From Candidatus Krumholzibacteriia bacterium (GTDB taxonomy: Bacteria > Krumholzibacteriota > Krumholzibacteriia > LZORAL124-64-63): a stretch of 10,570 nt of DNA. The translations under genes were made by a program, and so were the position numbers. The notes under the pieces are model-generated. The model was not told the origin of the DNA, did not search any database, and saw nothing but the letters and a program-made list of their open reading frames with translations. Of the stretch, positions 1-7,003 are shown one piece after another. Location: contig DAOWLV010000061.1 of assembly GCA_030643455.1 (NCBI GenBank), positions 1 through 10,570 on the forward strand, in the 5' to 3' direction. Every line of letters starts with the position of its first letter. Position 1 is the first letter of the stretch.

Positions 1-3000
1 TAACAAGTTCCCCTCCGAGTACAGCCAGCACACTTCGTTCCGGATCATCGCCACCCACGCCTCGGCCGCCAGCAACTTCAATCTCGGGGTGTCGAACATC
101 GAGGAGGGGTCCGAAACAGTCAATCTCGACGGCCGCACCCTGACCAGGGGCGTGGATTACGAAATCGATTACACCTTCGGAGAAATCAAGCTGATCGGTG
201 AGGCCGCCAACCTGACACCGGACAGCAAGATCGCCGTCAACTACCAGTTCGCGCCGTTTTTCGGCGGCGGCAACAAAAGCCTGATGGGCCTCAACTTCGG
301 CTACGATCTGGGTCAGGACAGCAAGATGTCCACCACCTGGCTCTACGAAACGGAGAACATCGTGGGGGAAAAGGCCAAGCTGGGCGAGGAGCCGAGCAAG
401 AATCTGGTCGGCAACATCAACCTCCAGCATACCTTCCGGCCCTATTTCCTGACGCACGTGGCCAACTTCATCAGCCGGCGAAACACCGAACGGGAAAGCA
501 TACTCCAGTTCAACGGCGAAACGGCGGTCAGCCTGCCCAACTCCAATACCATGGGAAAGGTCTACCTCGAGGATTTCGAGGGGGTGGACTCTTCGGACGT
601 CATTTCCCTGACCCGGATCGCCTGGTTCTGGGCCAGCGCCCCGTTCCTGGGTTCGGGGTACCTGGCGGACAATCCCGACCCGCGGTCCTTCGACCCCGAG
701 GACAGGGTCGAGACGGTGCGCTGGTTCCTGCCCCAGGAGCGAACCCTGCGCCGGTATCTGAATCCGGAGTTGGTCAACCAGGAACGGGACGAAACCCAGT
801 CCACCATGGACATGTTCCTCAGGGCCGACGACGGCAGCTGGGACCCAGAGGACTGGGGCGGCATCATGCGGGGCATCAATCGGACCGGTCTGGATCTGTC
901 CAAGTCCCAGTTCGTCGAGATCTGGATCAATGACGGGGTGGCGGACATCGATCAGCGGCGAGGCAAACTCCACATCGATTTCGGCTACATCAACGAGGAC
1001 GGCTTCTGGCCCGTGGATGGTGACGGCGATCTCGTTATCGGCAACTGGGAACAGGAAGACGGGATCGTCGACGGGAACCCCGATGACGTTTTCTACGCCC
1101 CGGATGAGGATGTCGGCCTCGATGGCAACGAGCTTGGACCACAGAAGTTCGAAGCGGATTTCGAAATCAACGGTGACAGCCCATATCCCCGTATCAACGG
1201 AACCGCGAGGAACTCCCGGGAGGACAACGAGGATATCAACGACGACGGCCGGCCGAACCGGGACAACGGCTACTTCACCGCGACGATCGATCTGAAGGAT
1301 TCGGAGGCCCTGGTGGACGTGGTCTACGACTATGATAATGTGCAGGATCTCATCGATGGGAACATCGCTTGGCGGAAGTACCGTATTCCCTTGACCTCCG
1401 TGGATACCGTCAGCGTGGGTACGGCGGCCAATCTTCGGGCCGTGACCCACACCCGGATCTGGTACGAAGATGCCAACCCGGGTGGGCGGACGGCCCTGAC
1501 CCTCCAGCTGTCGGAATTCAGATTCGTGGGCAGCCGCTGGGAACGGGAGGGTATCCGACGCGTCGACGGGGAGAAACTTCTCACCCAACCCGAACTCCTG
1601 CCGGGCGAGGAGTTTTTCCTGGGGGAGGTGAACAACAAGGAAAACCCCGACTACCAACCACCCTTTCCGGTCATCGAAATCAACAATATTCCCGAAAAGG
1701 AACAGTCCCTGGTCCTGAATTTCCAGAACATCGAACAGGGCCACATGGTGCGAACCAGCAAGCAGGTGTCGGCGCGCGGCGATGACTACACCCGATACAG
1801 CGACCTGACCTGGTACTGGTACAACCCCAGCCACGCCACGGCCGATCTGGACCTTTTCTTCCGGGTTGGCGCCGACACCCTGAACTTCTACGAAGTGTCC
1901 TACCGGTTCAGCGATTCGGCCGTCAAGACCGGGTGGCACAACATGAACATCAACGTGGCCGAGCTGTCCAACGCGAAAAACGGGACGGTGGATGAAAACG
2001 GGGTCATCCACGCGACCGTCGTGGACCGGCGGAGCAGGGAAGTTTACCGGGTCCGGGTGGTGGGACAACCTGATCTGCGCCTGATTAAACGGTATTATTT
2101 CGGTTTCAAGAACAACAGCCTGAGCCAGGCGACCACGGGATATTTCTACCTCAACGACGTTCTGCTCGAGGGGGTGAAGAGGGAAATGGGCCTGGCCCAG
2201 CGGGCCGGATTGCGCTTGAACATGGCCGACGTGATCAATGTGGATTTCGACTGGCGACACACGGACGATGAATTCCACGGGCTCGACAAGAAAACGGGCT
2301 CGGGCATCGATACCGAGGATTGGAGTCTTTCGGGAAATGTAGCTGTGGAGGATTTCATTCCACTTTTGGGATTCCGGTTGCCGATATCCGGAAGCAGGCG
2401 CCAGTTGATCAACCGTCCCAAGTACGAGATCCACAGCGACATCGAAATCATCGATGAGGAGGTCAGAAATTCCCTGTCGACCATCGATACGCAGGAAAGG
2501 TTCTCCGGGCGCCTGAGCCATTCACCCTCCAAGGCCGCCCTTCCCCGTTACCTGATCGATCCCTGGTCCCTGCTGGTCAGCGGGTCCCGCCGCAGTCTTG
2601 ACGGACCCCTGGAACAACGCCGTGACAAGAGCCTGCAGGGAGCCTTGAACTACGATCTGCGGATTCCCGGGCGGTACAACCTGAGTGTCTTTCCCCTGAT
2701 CGGGTTCCTGCCCATCGTGAAGGGGATGTCCATCGTGCCCAAGAAGGTGGCGTTCGCCGCCAGTTTTTCGAACACCCACAACACCTCCGTCCTCATCGGG
2801 GACAACGGCGTGGTCAACCCGCGGCCGGCCAGTTTGTCCCGGCCGGCGAAACTGACCGGCAACATCGACTACCAGCCCCTTCAGATGTTGGACATGAGCA
2901 TTTCGGCCAACTCGGACCGGGACCTGTTGCGTGAGATGAAGTGGCAGGGCCTGAACATCGGCCAGGAGAACAAGCGCACCTACGATCTGCGCCTGACCAT

Positions 3001-4492
3001 CATCATTCCCAAGGCCCGGGATCTGCCTGGGTCAAAAATCTTTGCCCCTGTGCGCACCCTGGCCCGGGGAATAACGAAATTGCGGCCCAGCATCCAGTTC
3101 AACGGCAGTTTCGTCGACATCCATGATCCAGCAGTCCGTCAACCCGGCGATCCGGAAGACGTTCGCAGCGTCAGCAATGCCGGCCGCTGGGAGTTCCGGT
3201 TGGATGTGCCGCTGGGTAATGCCTTCAAGGCGGTGTTTCCCGAGAAGAAGTATTCCCAGTCGCAACGGGAGAAGCTGATTTCCGACCAGCAGAGACGGGA
3301 ACAACAGAATCTTCGTGGGGGTGGCCGCCAGGAGGATCAGCCGGGAACCCAGGAGCCTCCCGGATCCGGGGAGCCTCCGGAATCACAAGCAGGCAAGCAA
3401 CCCAGAGGAGATGATATCGAGGGATTGACCCCCGAGGAGATTCAACGGCGGGAACAGGAGCGGTTGCTGGCCGAAGCCGAGAGACAGCTGGAACAGGAGC
3501 GGGAATTGGGGTTGGGGCAGGATGAAGAACCCGAGGCCGATACTGGTGGCAGGATCAATCCCCTGGCCATCGTCAAACCCGTTTTCCACACCCTGCGCAA
3601 CATCACTCCGGTGAAAATCGTTTACACGGACCAGAATTCGAGCAGTTACGCCAGGCTACTGGATACGGCGTCCTTCTGGTACAAGACGGGTCTGGTCAAC
3701 ACCCTCGACATTCCCGATACCCTGTATACCGCCTTTTCCACGGACAACCGGACCAACCTGACCTTGTCCTCAAATACCCGGATCACCAAAAACATCGGCT
3801 TCGACCTCAAATATTCCGAAGGACAAACGCGACGGGATCGGATAGGGTCGGTGACCAGGAGTACGAAACTGGATTGGCCCGATGCCCAGTTGTCCCTGGC
3901 GGGCATTGAAAAATGGCGCATTTTCGGTGGCAGCAGTCGGGACGTGGATTCCGGCTGGTTCCGTTCTTCCAGCTTCAATATCAGTTACAAAAAATCCAAG
4001 ACCGTGAACAATATCACCGAACGTACCTACAACCCGAACATCACACAATCCTGGACTCCGCGCTGGACGGTCAACTTCCACAGCGGGTTGACCGCAACCC
4101 TCAATGCGAACCTCAACAGCTCCGAATCCATCACGAACGGCGTTTCCACCCTCAACAACAAGATGAGGCTGGGGCTTCAGGTGAGGCATTCCTTCAACGC
4201 CCAGACTTTCCTGGCCAAAATGGGTCTATATCGGCCTGGCAGCAGCCAAAGCGTGACCATGGATGTGGACCTATCATATCAGAAGGACCGCAACGAACGA
4301 ATCAATCCGGGACGTCCGGCTGCTCAACCCACCGGTACGGATCGGTACAGTATGAACCCCAGGTTCAGTTACCAGATCACCAAAAACCTGAGCGGGGCCG
4401 TGCGGTTCATTTTCAGCCGGAGCAAAAACATCGCCTCCGGTCAAACCACCACTTCCCTCGGTATGGGATTGGAGGCCACCTTTGTTTTCTAG
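1..4492 (+). CDS. sprA: SprA-type outer-membrane translocon protein, 5' truncated by the window edge
   Basis: The reading frame is open from base 2 to the TAG at 4490-4492, giving about 1,496 visible residues. A GTG at 89 is in frame, but coding continues upstream of it, so it is not the start. Bacteroidota SprA is roughly 2,400 residues, so the N-terminal third or more is probably outside the window. SprA forms the very large outer-membrane beta-barrel through which type IX secretion cargo leaves the periplasm. Family-like features: the GVDYEIDYTFGEIKL repeat-type motif near 155-195; the Asp/Asn-rich loop at about 1016-1280 with DGDGD and NDDGRPN stretches and the PRING segment; the NITPVKIVYTDQNSSSY segment near 3597-3650; and amphipathic strands throughout. 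The protein ends in ATFVF, a terminal-Phe signal typical of BAM-assembled barrels. A charged E/Q/R-rich stretch (about 3242-3553) interrupts the barrel part. The stop overlaps the next gene by 11 bases, implying co-transcription. Family assignment is firm; secretion function in this organism is inferred. Confidence 0.87.
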   Translation, partial: NKFPSEYSQHTSFRIIATHASAASNFNLGVSNIEEGSETVNLDGRTLTRGVDYEIDYTFGEIKLIGEAANLTPDSKIAVNYQFAPFFGGGNKSLMGLNFGYDLGQDSKMSTTWLYETENIVGEKAKLGEEPSKNLVGNINLQHTFRPYFLTHVANFISRRNTERESILQFNGETAVSLPNSNTMGKVYLEDFEGVDSSDVISLTRIAWFWASAPFLGSGYLADNPDPRSFDPEDRVETVRWFLPQERTLRRYLNPELVNQERDETQSTMDMFLRADDGSWDPEDWGGIMRGINRTGLDLSKSQFVEIWINDGVADIDQRRGKLHIDFGYINEDGFWPVDGDGDLVIGNWEQEDGIVDGNPDDVFYAPDEDVGLDGNELGPQKFEADFEINGDSPYPRINGTARNSREDNEDINDDGRPNRDNGYFTATIDLKDSEALVDVVYDYDNVQDLIDGNIAWRKYRIPLTSVDTVSVGTAANLRAVTHTRIWYEDANPGGRTALTLQLSEFRFVGSRWEREGIRRVDGEKLLTQPELLPGEEFFLGEVNNKENPDYQPPFPVIEINNIPEKEQSLVLNFQNIEQGHMVRTSKQVSARGDDYTRYSDLTWYWYNPSHATADLDLFFRVGADTLNFYEVSYRFSDSAVKTGWHNMNINVAELSNAKNGTVDENGVIHATVVDRRSREVYRVRVVGQPDLRLIKRYYFGFKNNSLSQATTGYFYLNDVLLEGVKREMGLAQRAGLRLNMADVINVDFDWRHTDDEFHGLDKKTGSGIDTEDWSLSGNVAVEDFIPLLGFRLPISGSRRQLINRPKYEIHSDIEIIDEEVRNSLSTIDTQERFSGRLSHSPSKAALPRYLIDPWSLLVSGSRRSLDGPLEQRRDKSLQGALNYDLRIPGRYNLSVFPLIGFLPIVKGMSIVPKKVAFAASFSNTHNTSVLIGDNGVVNPRPASLSRPAKLTGNIDYQPLQMLDMSISANSDRDLLREMKWQGLNIGQENKRTYDLRLTIIIPKARDLPGSKIFAPVRTLARGITKLRPSIQFNGSFVDIHDPAVRQPGDPEDVRSVSNAGRWEFRLDVPLGNAFKAVFPEKKYSQSQREKLISDQQRREQQNLRGGGRQEDQPGTQEPPGSGEPPESQAGKQPRGDDIEGLTPEEIQRREQERLLAEAERQLEQERELGLGQDEEPEADTGGRINPLAIVKPVFHTLRNITPVKIVYTDQNSSSYARLLDTASFWYKTGLVNTLDIPDTLYTAFSTDNRTNLTLSSNTRITKNIGFDLKYSEGQTRRDRIGSVTRSTKLDWPDAQLSLAGIEKWRIFGGSSRDVDSGWFRSSSFNISYKKSKTVNNITERTYNPNITQSWTPRWTVNFHSGLTATLNANLNSSESITNGVSTLNNKMRLGLQVRHSFNAQTFLAKMGLYRPGSSQSVTMDVDLSYQKDRNERINPGRPAAQPTGTDRYSMNPRFSYQITKNLSGAVRFIFSRSKNIASGQTTTSLGMGLEATFVF
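4471..4475 (+). promoter_or_regulatory. Shine-Dalgarno that supports a TTG start at 4482
   Basis: A perfect GGAGG lies inside the end of sprA, six bases before the TTG at 4482. The only nearby ATG (4551) would remove the basic N-terminus of the signal peptide. Together these favour the TTG start. Confidence 0.6.
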
Positions 4493-5462
4493 AGGACAGT
4501 GGAAAAACCCGCTCTTGAGGTTTTTTCCCACGAGGATCTTCCCTGCAATCATGGCGGTATTTCTTTGCCTTTACCCGGGGGCTCCGGCTTCCGGTGGTGA
4601 ACCCGTGGTTCCGCCTGACTTTTCGGGGGACCGGGCCATGGAACTTCTCATCGCGCAGTGCGACCTGGGACCAAGGATCCCTGGATCGACCGGCAATCGC
4701 CAGTTACGGGAAATGATCCTGGACCTGGCCCGGAAACAGGGTTTCAAGGCCCACACGCTCTGTCTCGAGGCCACGGATCCGATGTCGGGGGAACCGGTCG
4801 AGGTCTGCAACATCGTGGTTTCGGCCGGACCCGAGGGGGGACAGCGGCTCTGGCTGGGGGCACATTACGATACCCGACCGGTAAGTGATCTCGATGCCGA
4901 CCCCGAGCAACGCTCCACACCTCTGGTAGGGGCCAATGACGGGGCCAGCGGGGTTGCGGTTCTGCTCCATCTAATGGAAATCCTGGGCGCCAGCCCACCG
5001 CCCCAGGGTGTCGATTTCCTGTTCTTCGATGGAGAAGATTCCGGCTTGTCAGGGGAATCGGACGGGTTCTGCCTGGGCAGCCGTCACCTGGCGGCGACCT
5101 GCCGGGATTTCGGCAATCCCTTGTCCCAGGGAACCCCCCGTGGGCTCATCGTCCTGGACATGGTGGGCCAGAAAAACCTGCAAATCCCCATGGAGGCCTA
5201 TTCAGTGGTGAATGCCCCCGAATGGACCGAAGCGGTTTTCGACCGGGCTGGGGAACTGGGCCTGGCGGCCTTTGTCCCTCAGCAGGGCCTTGCCATCTTT
5301 GACGACCATGTGCCTTTTCTGGAACAGGGGATTCCCGCGGTGGATTTGATCGATTTCGACTTTCCCCAGTGGCACACGACCAAAGATACGCCGGATATCT
5401 GTTCCGGCGCCAGTCTGGCGCAGGTCGGGCGGTTGATGGTGGATCTCATTTACCGGCCCTGA
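4482..5462 (+). CDS. Secreted M28-family zinc enzyme, glutaminyl-peptide cyclotransferase-like
   Basis: This 326-residue protein belongs to the M28 aminopeptidase / glutaminyl cyclase fold. Glutaminyl cyclases turn N-terminal Gln into pyroglutamate, usually on exported proteins. The N-terminus has basic residues (R4, K8, R13, R18), a hydrophobic run at about 19-31 and APAS, consistent with signal peptidase I export. Metal-site motifs are visible: LGAHYDTRP (125-133), GANDGASG (150-157, D153), FFDGED (181-186), LDMVG (225-229), FDDHVPFL (273-280) and WHT (297-299). By comparison with human glutaminyl cyclase, D153, D186 and H298 would bind zinc, E185 would be the general acid/base, and D226 and D274/D275 would complete the active site. 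GSRHLA (199-204), DDHVPFL and FPQWH resemble cyclases more than plain aminopeptidases. D186 replaces the Glu ligand of the animal enzyme; as I recall, bacterial cyclases of this class also have Asp there. It overlaps sprA by 11 bases, suggesting coupled translation. An aminopeptidase role remains possible. Confidence 0.82.
   Translation: MFSRGQWKNPLLRFFPTRIFPAIMAVFLCLYPGAPASGGEPVVPPDFSGDRAMELLIAQCDLGPRIPGSTGNRQLREMILDLARKQGFKAHTLCLEATDPMSGEPVEVCNIVVSAGPEGGQRLWLGAHYDTRPVSDLDADPEQRSTPLVGANDGASGVAVLLHLMEILGASPPPQGVDFLFFDGEDSGLSGESDGFCLGSRHLAATCRDFGNPLSQGTPRGLIVLDMVGQKNLQIPMEAYSVVNAPEWTEAVFDRAGELGLAAFVPQQGLAIFDDHVPFLEQGIPAVDLIDFDFPQWHTTKDTPDICSGASLAQVGRLMVDLIYRP
4499..4531 (+). other. Stem-loop at the sprA / M28 junction
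   Basis: GTGGAAAAACC at 4499-4509 is nearly complementary to the GGTTTTTTCCCAC at 4519-4531, allowing small bulges, with a 9-base loop. The A- and T-rich arms resemble a weak intrinsic terminator or attenuator. It lies inside the signal-peptide coding region if the TTG start at 4482 is right, so it may instead be a coincidence of coding sequence. Confidence 0.3.
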
Positions 5463-5558
5463 CCGGGCTGTCATCGAGAAGGATGCAATTGGGGCTAAAT
5501 TGGCGCCCAGTGTGGCCGAAGAATTATCAAGGAACGATTTGTTTTTTCCCGGAATTCT

Positions 5559-5564
5559 AGGAGG
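5559..5564 (+). promoter_or_regulatory. Strong Shine-Dalgarno for the zinc-ribbon gene
   Basis: AGGAGG stands nine bases before the ATG at 5574 and fixes that start. The 111-base gap before the gene has no convincing -35/-10 pair, so I cannot say whether it has its own promoter or is read from sprA. Confidence 0.75.
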
Positions 5565-5573
5565 AGCGGGGTA

Positions 5574-6227
5574 ATGATCACTACCTGCACCGAATGCAAG
5601 GCCCGATATCAACTGGATGCTGAAAAAATCCCCCCGAGGGTGATCAAGGTCCGGTGCCCCGCGTGCGGGGGAGTGTTCAGTCTGGATGGAAGCCTGGCCA
5701 GGAATCAGGCCAAGACCGAGGAAGTCCAGCCGAAACAGGAACCCCTGGTCATCCAGAGGGGATCCGGAGAATTTTCTCCTTCTGCTGCTGAAGAACGGCC
5801 GGCCGCCCGAGTCCAGACCGATGCCGTCTCCGAGCCGCCATCCATCCCCGATCCCGAGCCGGCGACCCCAGAGCCTGCGACCGTGGCCCCGGCAGCCACC
5901 GCTCCGGTCGTCCCCGAGCCCGCCTTTTCCGAGCCAGCAACCGGAGTGGCGGTCATGGACCCTCCTGCCCCATCCGGTTCCCGTCGGATGCGGCGCAGCA
6001 AAGAGGAAATGCTGGCCCGAGCCCTGGTTTCGGACATCATGGTCTACAACCGTGATCTATATGACAAAGCCAAGGACGAGGGGAATCTCCTTGAGGCCCT
6101 GGGAGCGGAAATCAAGAAGTCATGGGAACTCTACAAGGAAAAGGTGACGCCCGAGGTGGCCAACAGTTCGAACCACTTCCGGGATGCCCTGAATGAAATC
6201 CTGGCCGACGGAGAGAATATCTTCTGA
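5574..6227 (+). CDS. MJ0042-type zinc-ribbon protein with Pro/Ala/Glu linker and C-terminal helical domain
   Basis: This 217-residue protein has three parts. Residues 1-39 form a finger-like zinc ribbon with Cys pairs C5/C8 and C28/C31, of the MJ0042 type (TCTECKARYQLD ... VRCPACGGVF). Residues about 40-133 are a low-complexity linker rich in Pro, Ala and Glu with PEPAT-like repeats, probably disordered. Residues about 134-217 begin with a basic patch (SRRMRRSKEE) and form a predicted helical domain with ALVSDIMVYNRDLYDKA and LGAEIKKSWELYKEKV. I recall similar C-terminal segments on zinc-ribbon and regulatory proteins of delta-proteobacteria and FCB lineages, but I cannot name a function. There is no signal peptide or membrane helix, so it is probably cytoplasmic. 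A role in regulation or scaffolding is possible. It is the last gene of the left block, just before a strong terminator. Confidence 0.85.
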   Translation: MITTCTECKARYQLDAEKIPPRVIKVRCPACGGVFSLDGSLARNQAKTEEVQPKQEPLVIQRGSGEFSPSAAEERPAARVQTDAVSEPPSIPDPEPATPEPATVAPAATAPVVPEPAFSEPATGVAVMDPPAPSGSRRMRRSKEEMLARALVSDIMVYNRDLYDKAKDEGNLLEALGAEIKKSWELYKEKVTPEVANSSNHFRDALNEILADGENIF

Positions 6228-6243
6228 TTCTCCGGCAGCTCTC

Positions 6244-6285
6244 AAAGAAATCGCGGCTCCGTATCAAACGGAGCCGCGTTTCTTT
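6244..6285. terminator. Bidirectional intrinsic terminator between convergent genes
   Basis: A perfect 10-bp stem, CGCGGCTCCG (6252-6261) with CGGAGCCGCG (6269-6278), encloses a 7-base loop. It is flanked by AAAGAAA on the left and TTTCTTT on the right, which extend the pairing past a single bulged T. This gives a U-rich tail in both transcription directions. It sits 16 bases past the stop at 6227 and 27 bases from the stop of the minus-strand gene, so it would end both transcripts. Confidence 0.9.
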
Positions 6286-6312
6286 TCCATCCCTGTCGGG
6301 TCAAGGATTCTT

Positions 6313-6753
6313 TCAGCCGGAATCCTTCTCCCGGCTGATCTCGGCCAGGATTTCGTCGATCTGCTGACGAATGCGCACATTGTGGTCGGGTTCGAAGAGA
6401 GCTTGTTTGACGCGTCCCTGGTCGTCCTTCTTGACGTACCTGAGAGATTGCAGATCTACCATGGACATGAGGATGTCCTTGCTCACCCTGACCTCGACAG
6501 CTTTACCCTCCTGGGTGGTCCCGGGGTTGTGATAGGGATGCATCCCATTGCCCCAACCATGGACCACCATGGAGCACAGAAGAGCCCGAAAGGTATTTTG
6601 GCCCTGAACGGTGTCGAGGTCGAAATTTCCCCCGACCCTGTCGGTCACGCTGTCGATGACTGCGGAGAGCTTGTGGGTGATGTCCTCTTCGACTTCGATT
6701 TGAAGCAGACGCCCGAACATCGTTGTCAGGATTTGGTCGGTATTGGTGGTCAT
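6313..6753 (-). CDS. Uncharacterised 146-residue protein
   Basis: I do not recognise this family. The preferred start is the ATG at 6753-6751 (MTTNTDQ). A TTG at 6786 would add 11 residues; neither start has a good Shine-Dalgarno. The minus-strand reading is chosen over the open plus-strand frame because its third codon positions are GC-rich like the neighbours and because it converges correctly on the terminator at 6244-6285. The protein has no signal peptide or membrane helix and is probably soluble and cytoplasmic. It starts with a helical region (residues about 5-35), has a central segment with HGWGNGMHPYHNPG (about 65-78), and ends in a charged helical tail (RIRQQIDEILAEISREKD). The Gly/His/Pro-rich centre looks like a conserved loop. 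It is divergent from the MglA-like gene, sharing a 250-base intergenic region. Confidence 0.68.
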   Translation of the reverse strand: MTTNTDQILTTMFGRLLQIEVEEDITHKLSAVIDSVTDRVGGNFDLDTVQGQNTFRALLCSMVVHGWGNGMHPYHNPGTTQEGKAVEVRVSKDILMSMVDLQSLRYVKKDDQGRVKQALFEPDHNVRIRQQIDEILAEISREKDSG

Positions 6754-6921
6754 CTGGCCACTTTCTGTTGCGGATCTTACCTTCAAATGCCCGGAGGGAA
6801 CTCCAAATGTCCCATCGTGCGCTAATCAATCCCTTTATTCGGATATGTAATGCAAATTGCTTGCCTACTTGGGACTGACCCCGGAATCGGAGCTGATTGG
6901 GGGTGGATGGCTGTCATTCCG

Positions 6922-6937
6922 TGGCACAGGGTTTGCT
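6922..6937 (+). promoter_or_regulatory. Candidate sigma-54 (-24/-12) promoter
   Basis: TGGCACAGGGTTTGCT matches the sigma-54 consensus TGGCACG-N4-TTGCW with one mismatch (A for G at the seventh position), and the GG-to-GC spacing is correct. Transcription would start near 6948, leaving a leader of about 55 bases before the TTG at 7004. I found no comparably good sigma-70 promoter here. No sigma-54 activator gene is in the window. Confidence 0.5.
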
Positions 6938-6991
6938 AGGATATTATCGGACTCTCCCAAGGAGTTTCCGGAACCGTGACTCATTCATGGA

Positions 6992-6996
6992 AAGGA
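6992..6996 (+). promoter_or_regulatory. Shine-Dalgarno supporting a TTG start at 7004
   Basis: AAGGA lies seven bases before the TTG at 7004. The next in-frame ATG, at 7019, has only AGGA at a cramped four-base spacing. The TTG start is therefore preferred, though the difference is only five residues. Confidence 0.5.
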
Positions 6997-7003
6997 TGCC
7001 GAA

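Noticed and set aside
3352..3378. Direct repeat GGAGCCTCC in sprA
   Set aside because: It simply encodes the repeated Glu-Pro-Pro in the low-complexity insertion.
3913..4518. 201-residue plus-strand frame inside the end of sprA
   Set aside because: Gln/Pro/Arg-rich shadow in another frame of the barrel-coding sequence, with no domain.
5492..5550. Terminator after the M28 gene (GGGC/GCCC stem, later T-run)
   Set aside because: The stem is only 4-5 bp, and the T-run is about 35 bases away, so it does not form an intrinsic terminator.
6193..6825. Long plus-strand open frame opposite the 6313-6753 gene
   Set aside because: It overlaps the end of the zinc-ribbon gene and runs through the strong terminator. 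The minus-strand frame has codon use like the neighbours and fits the convergent arrangement.
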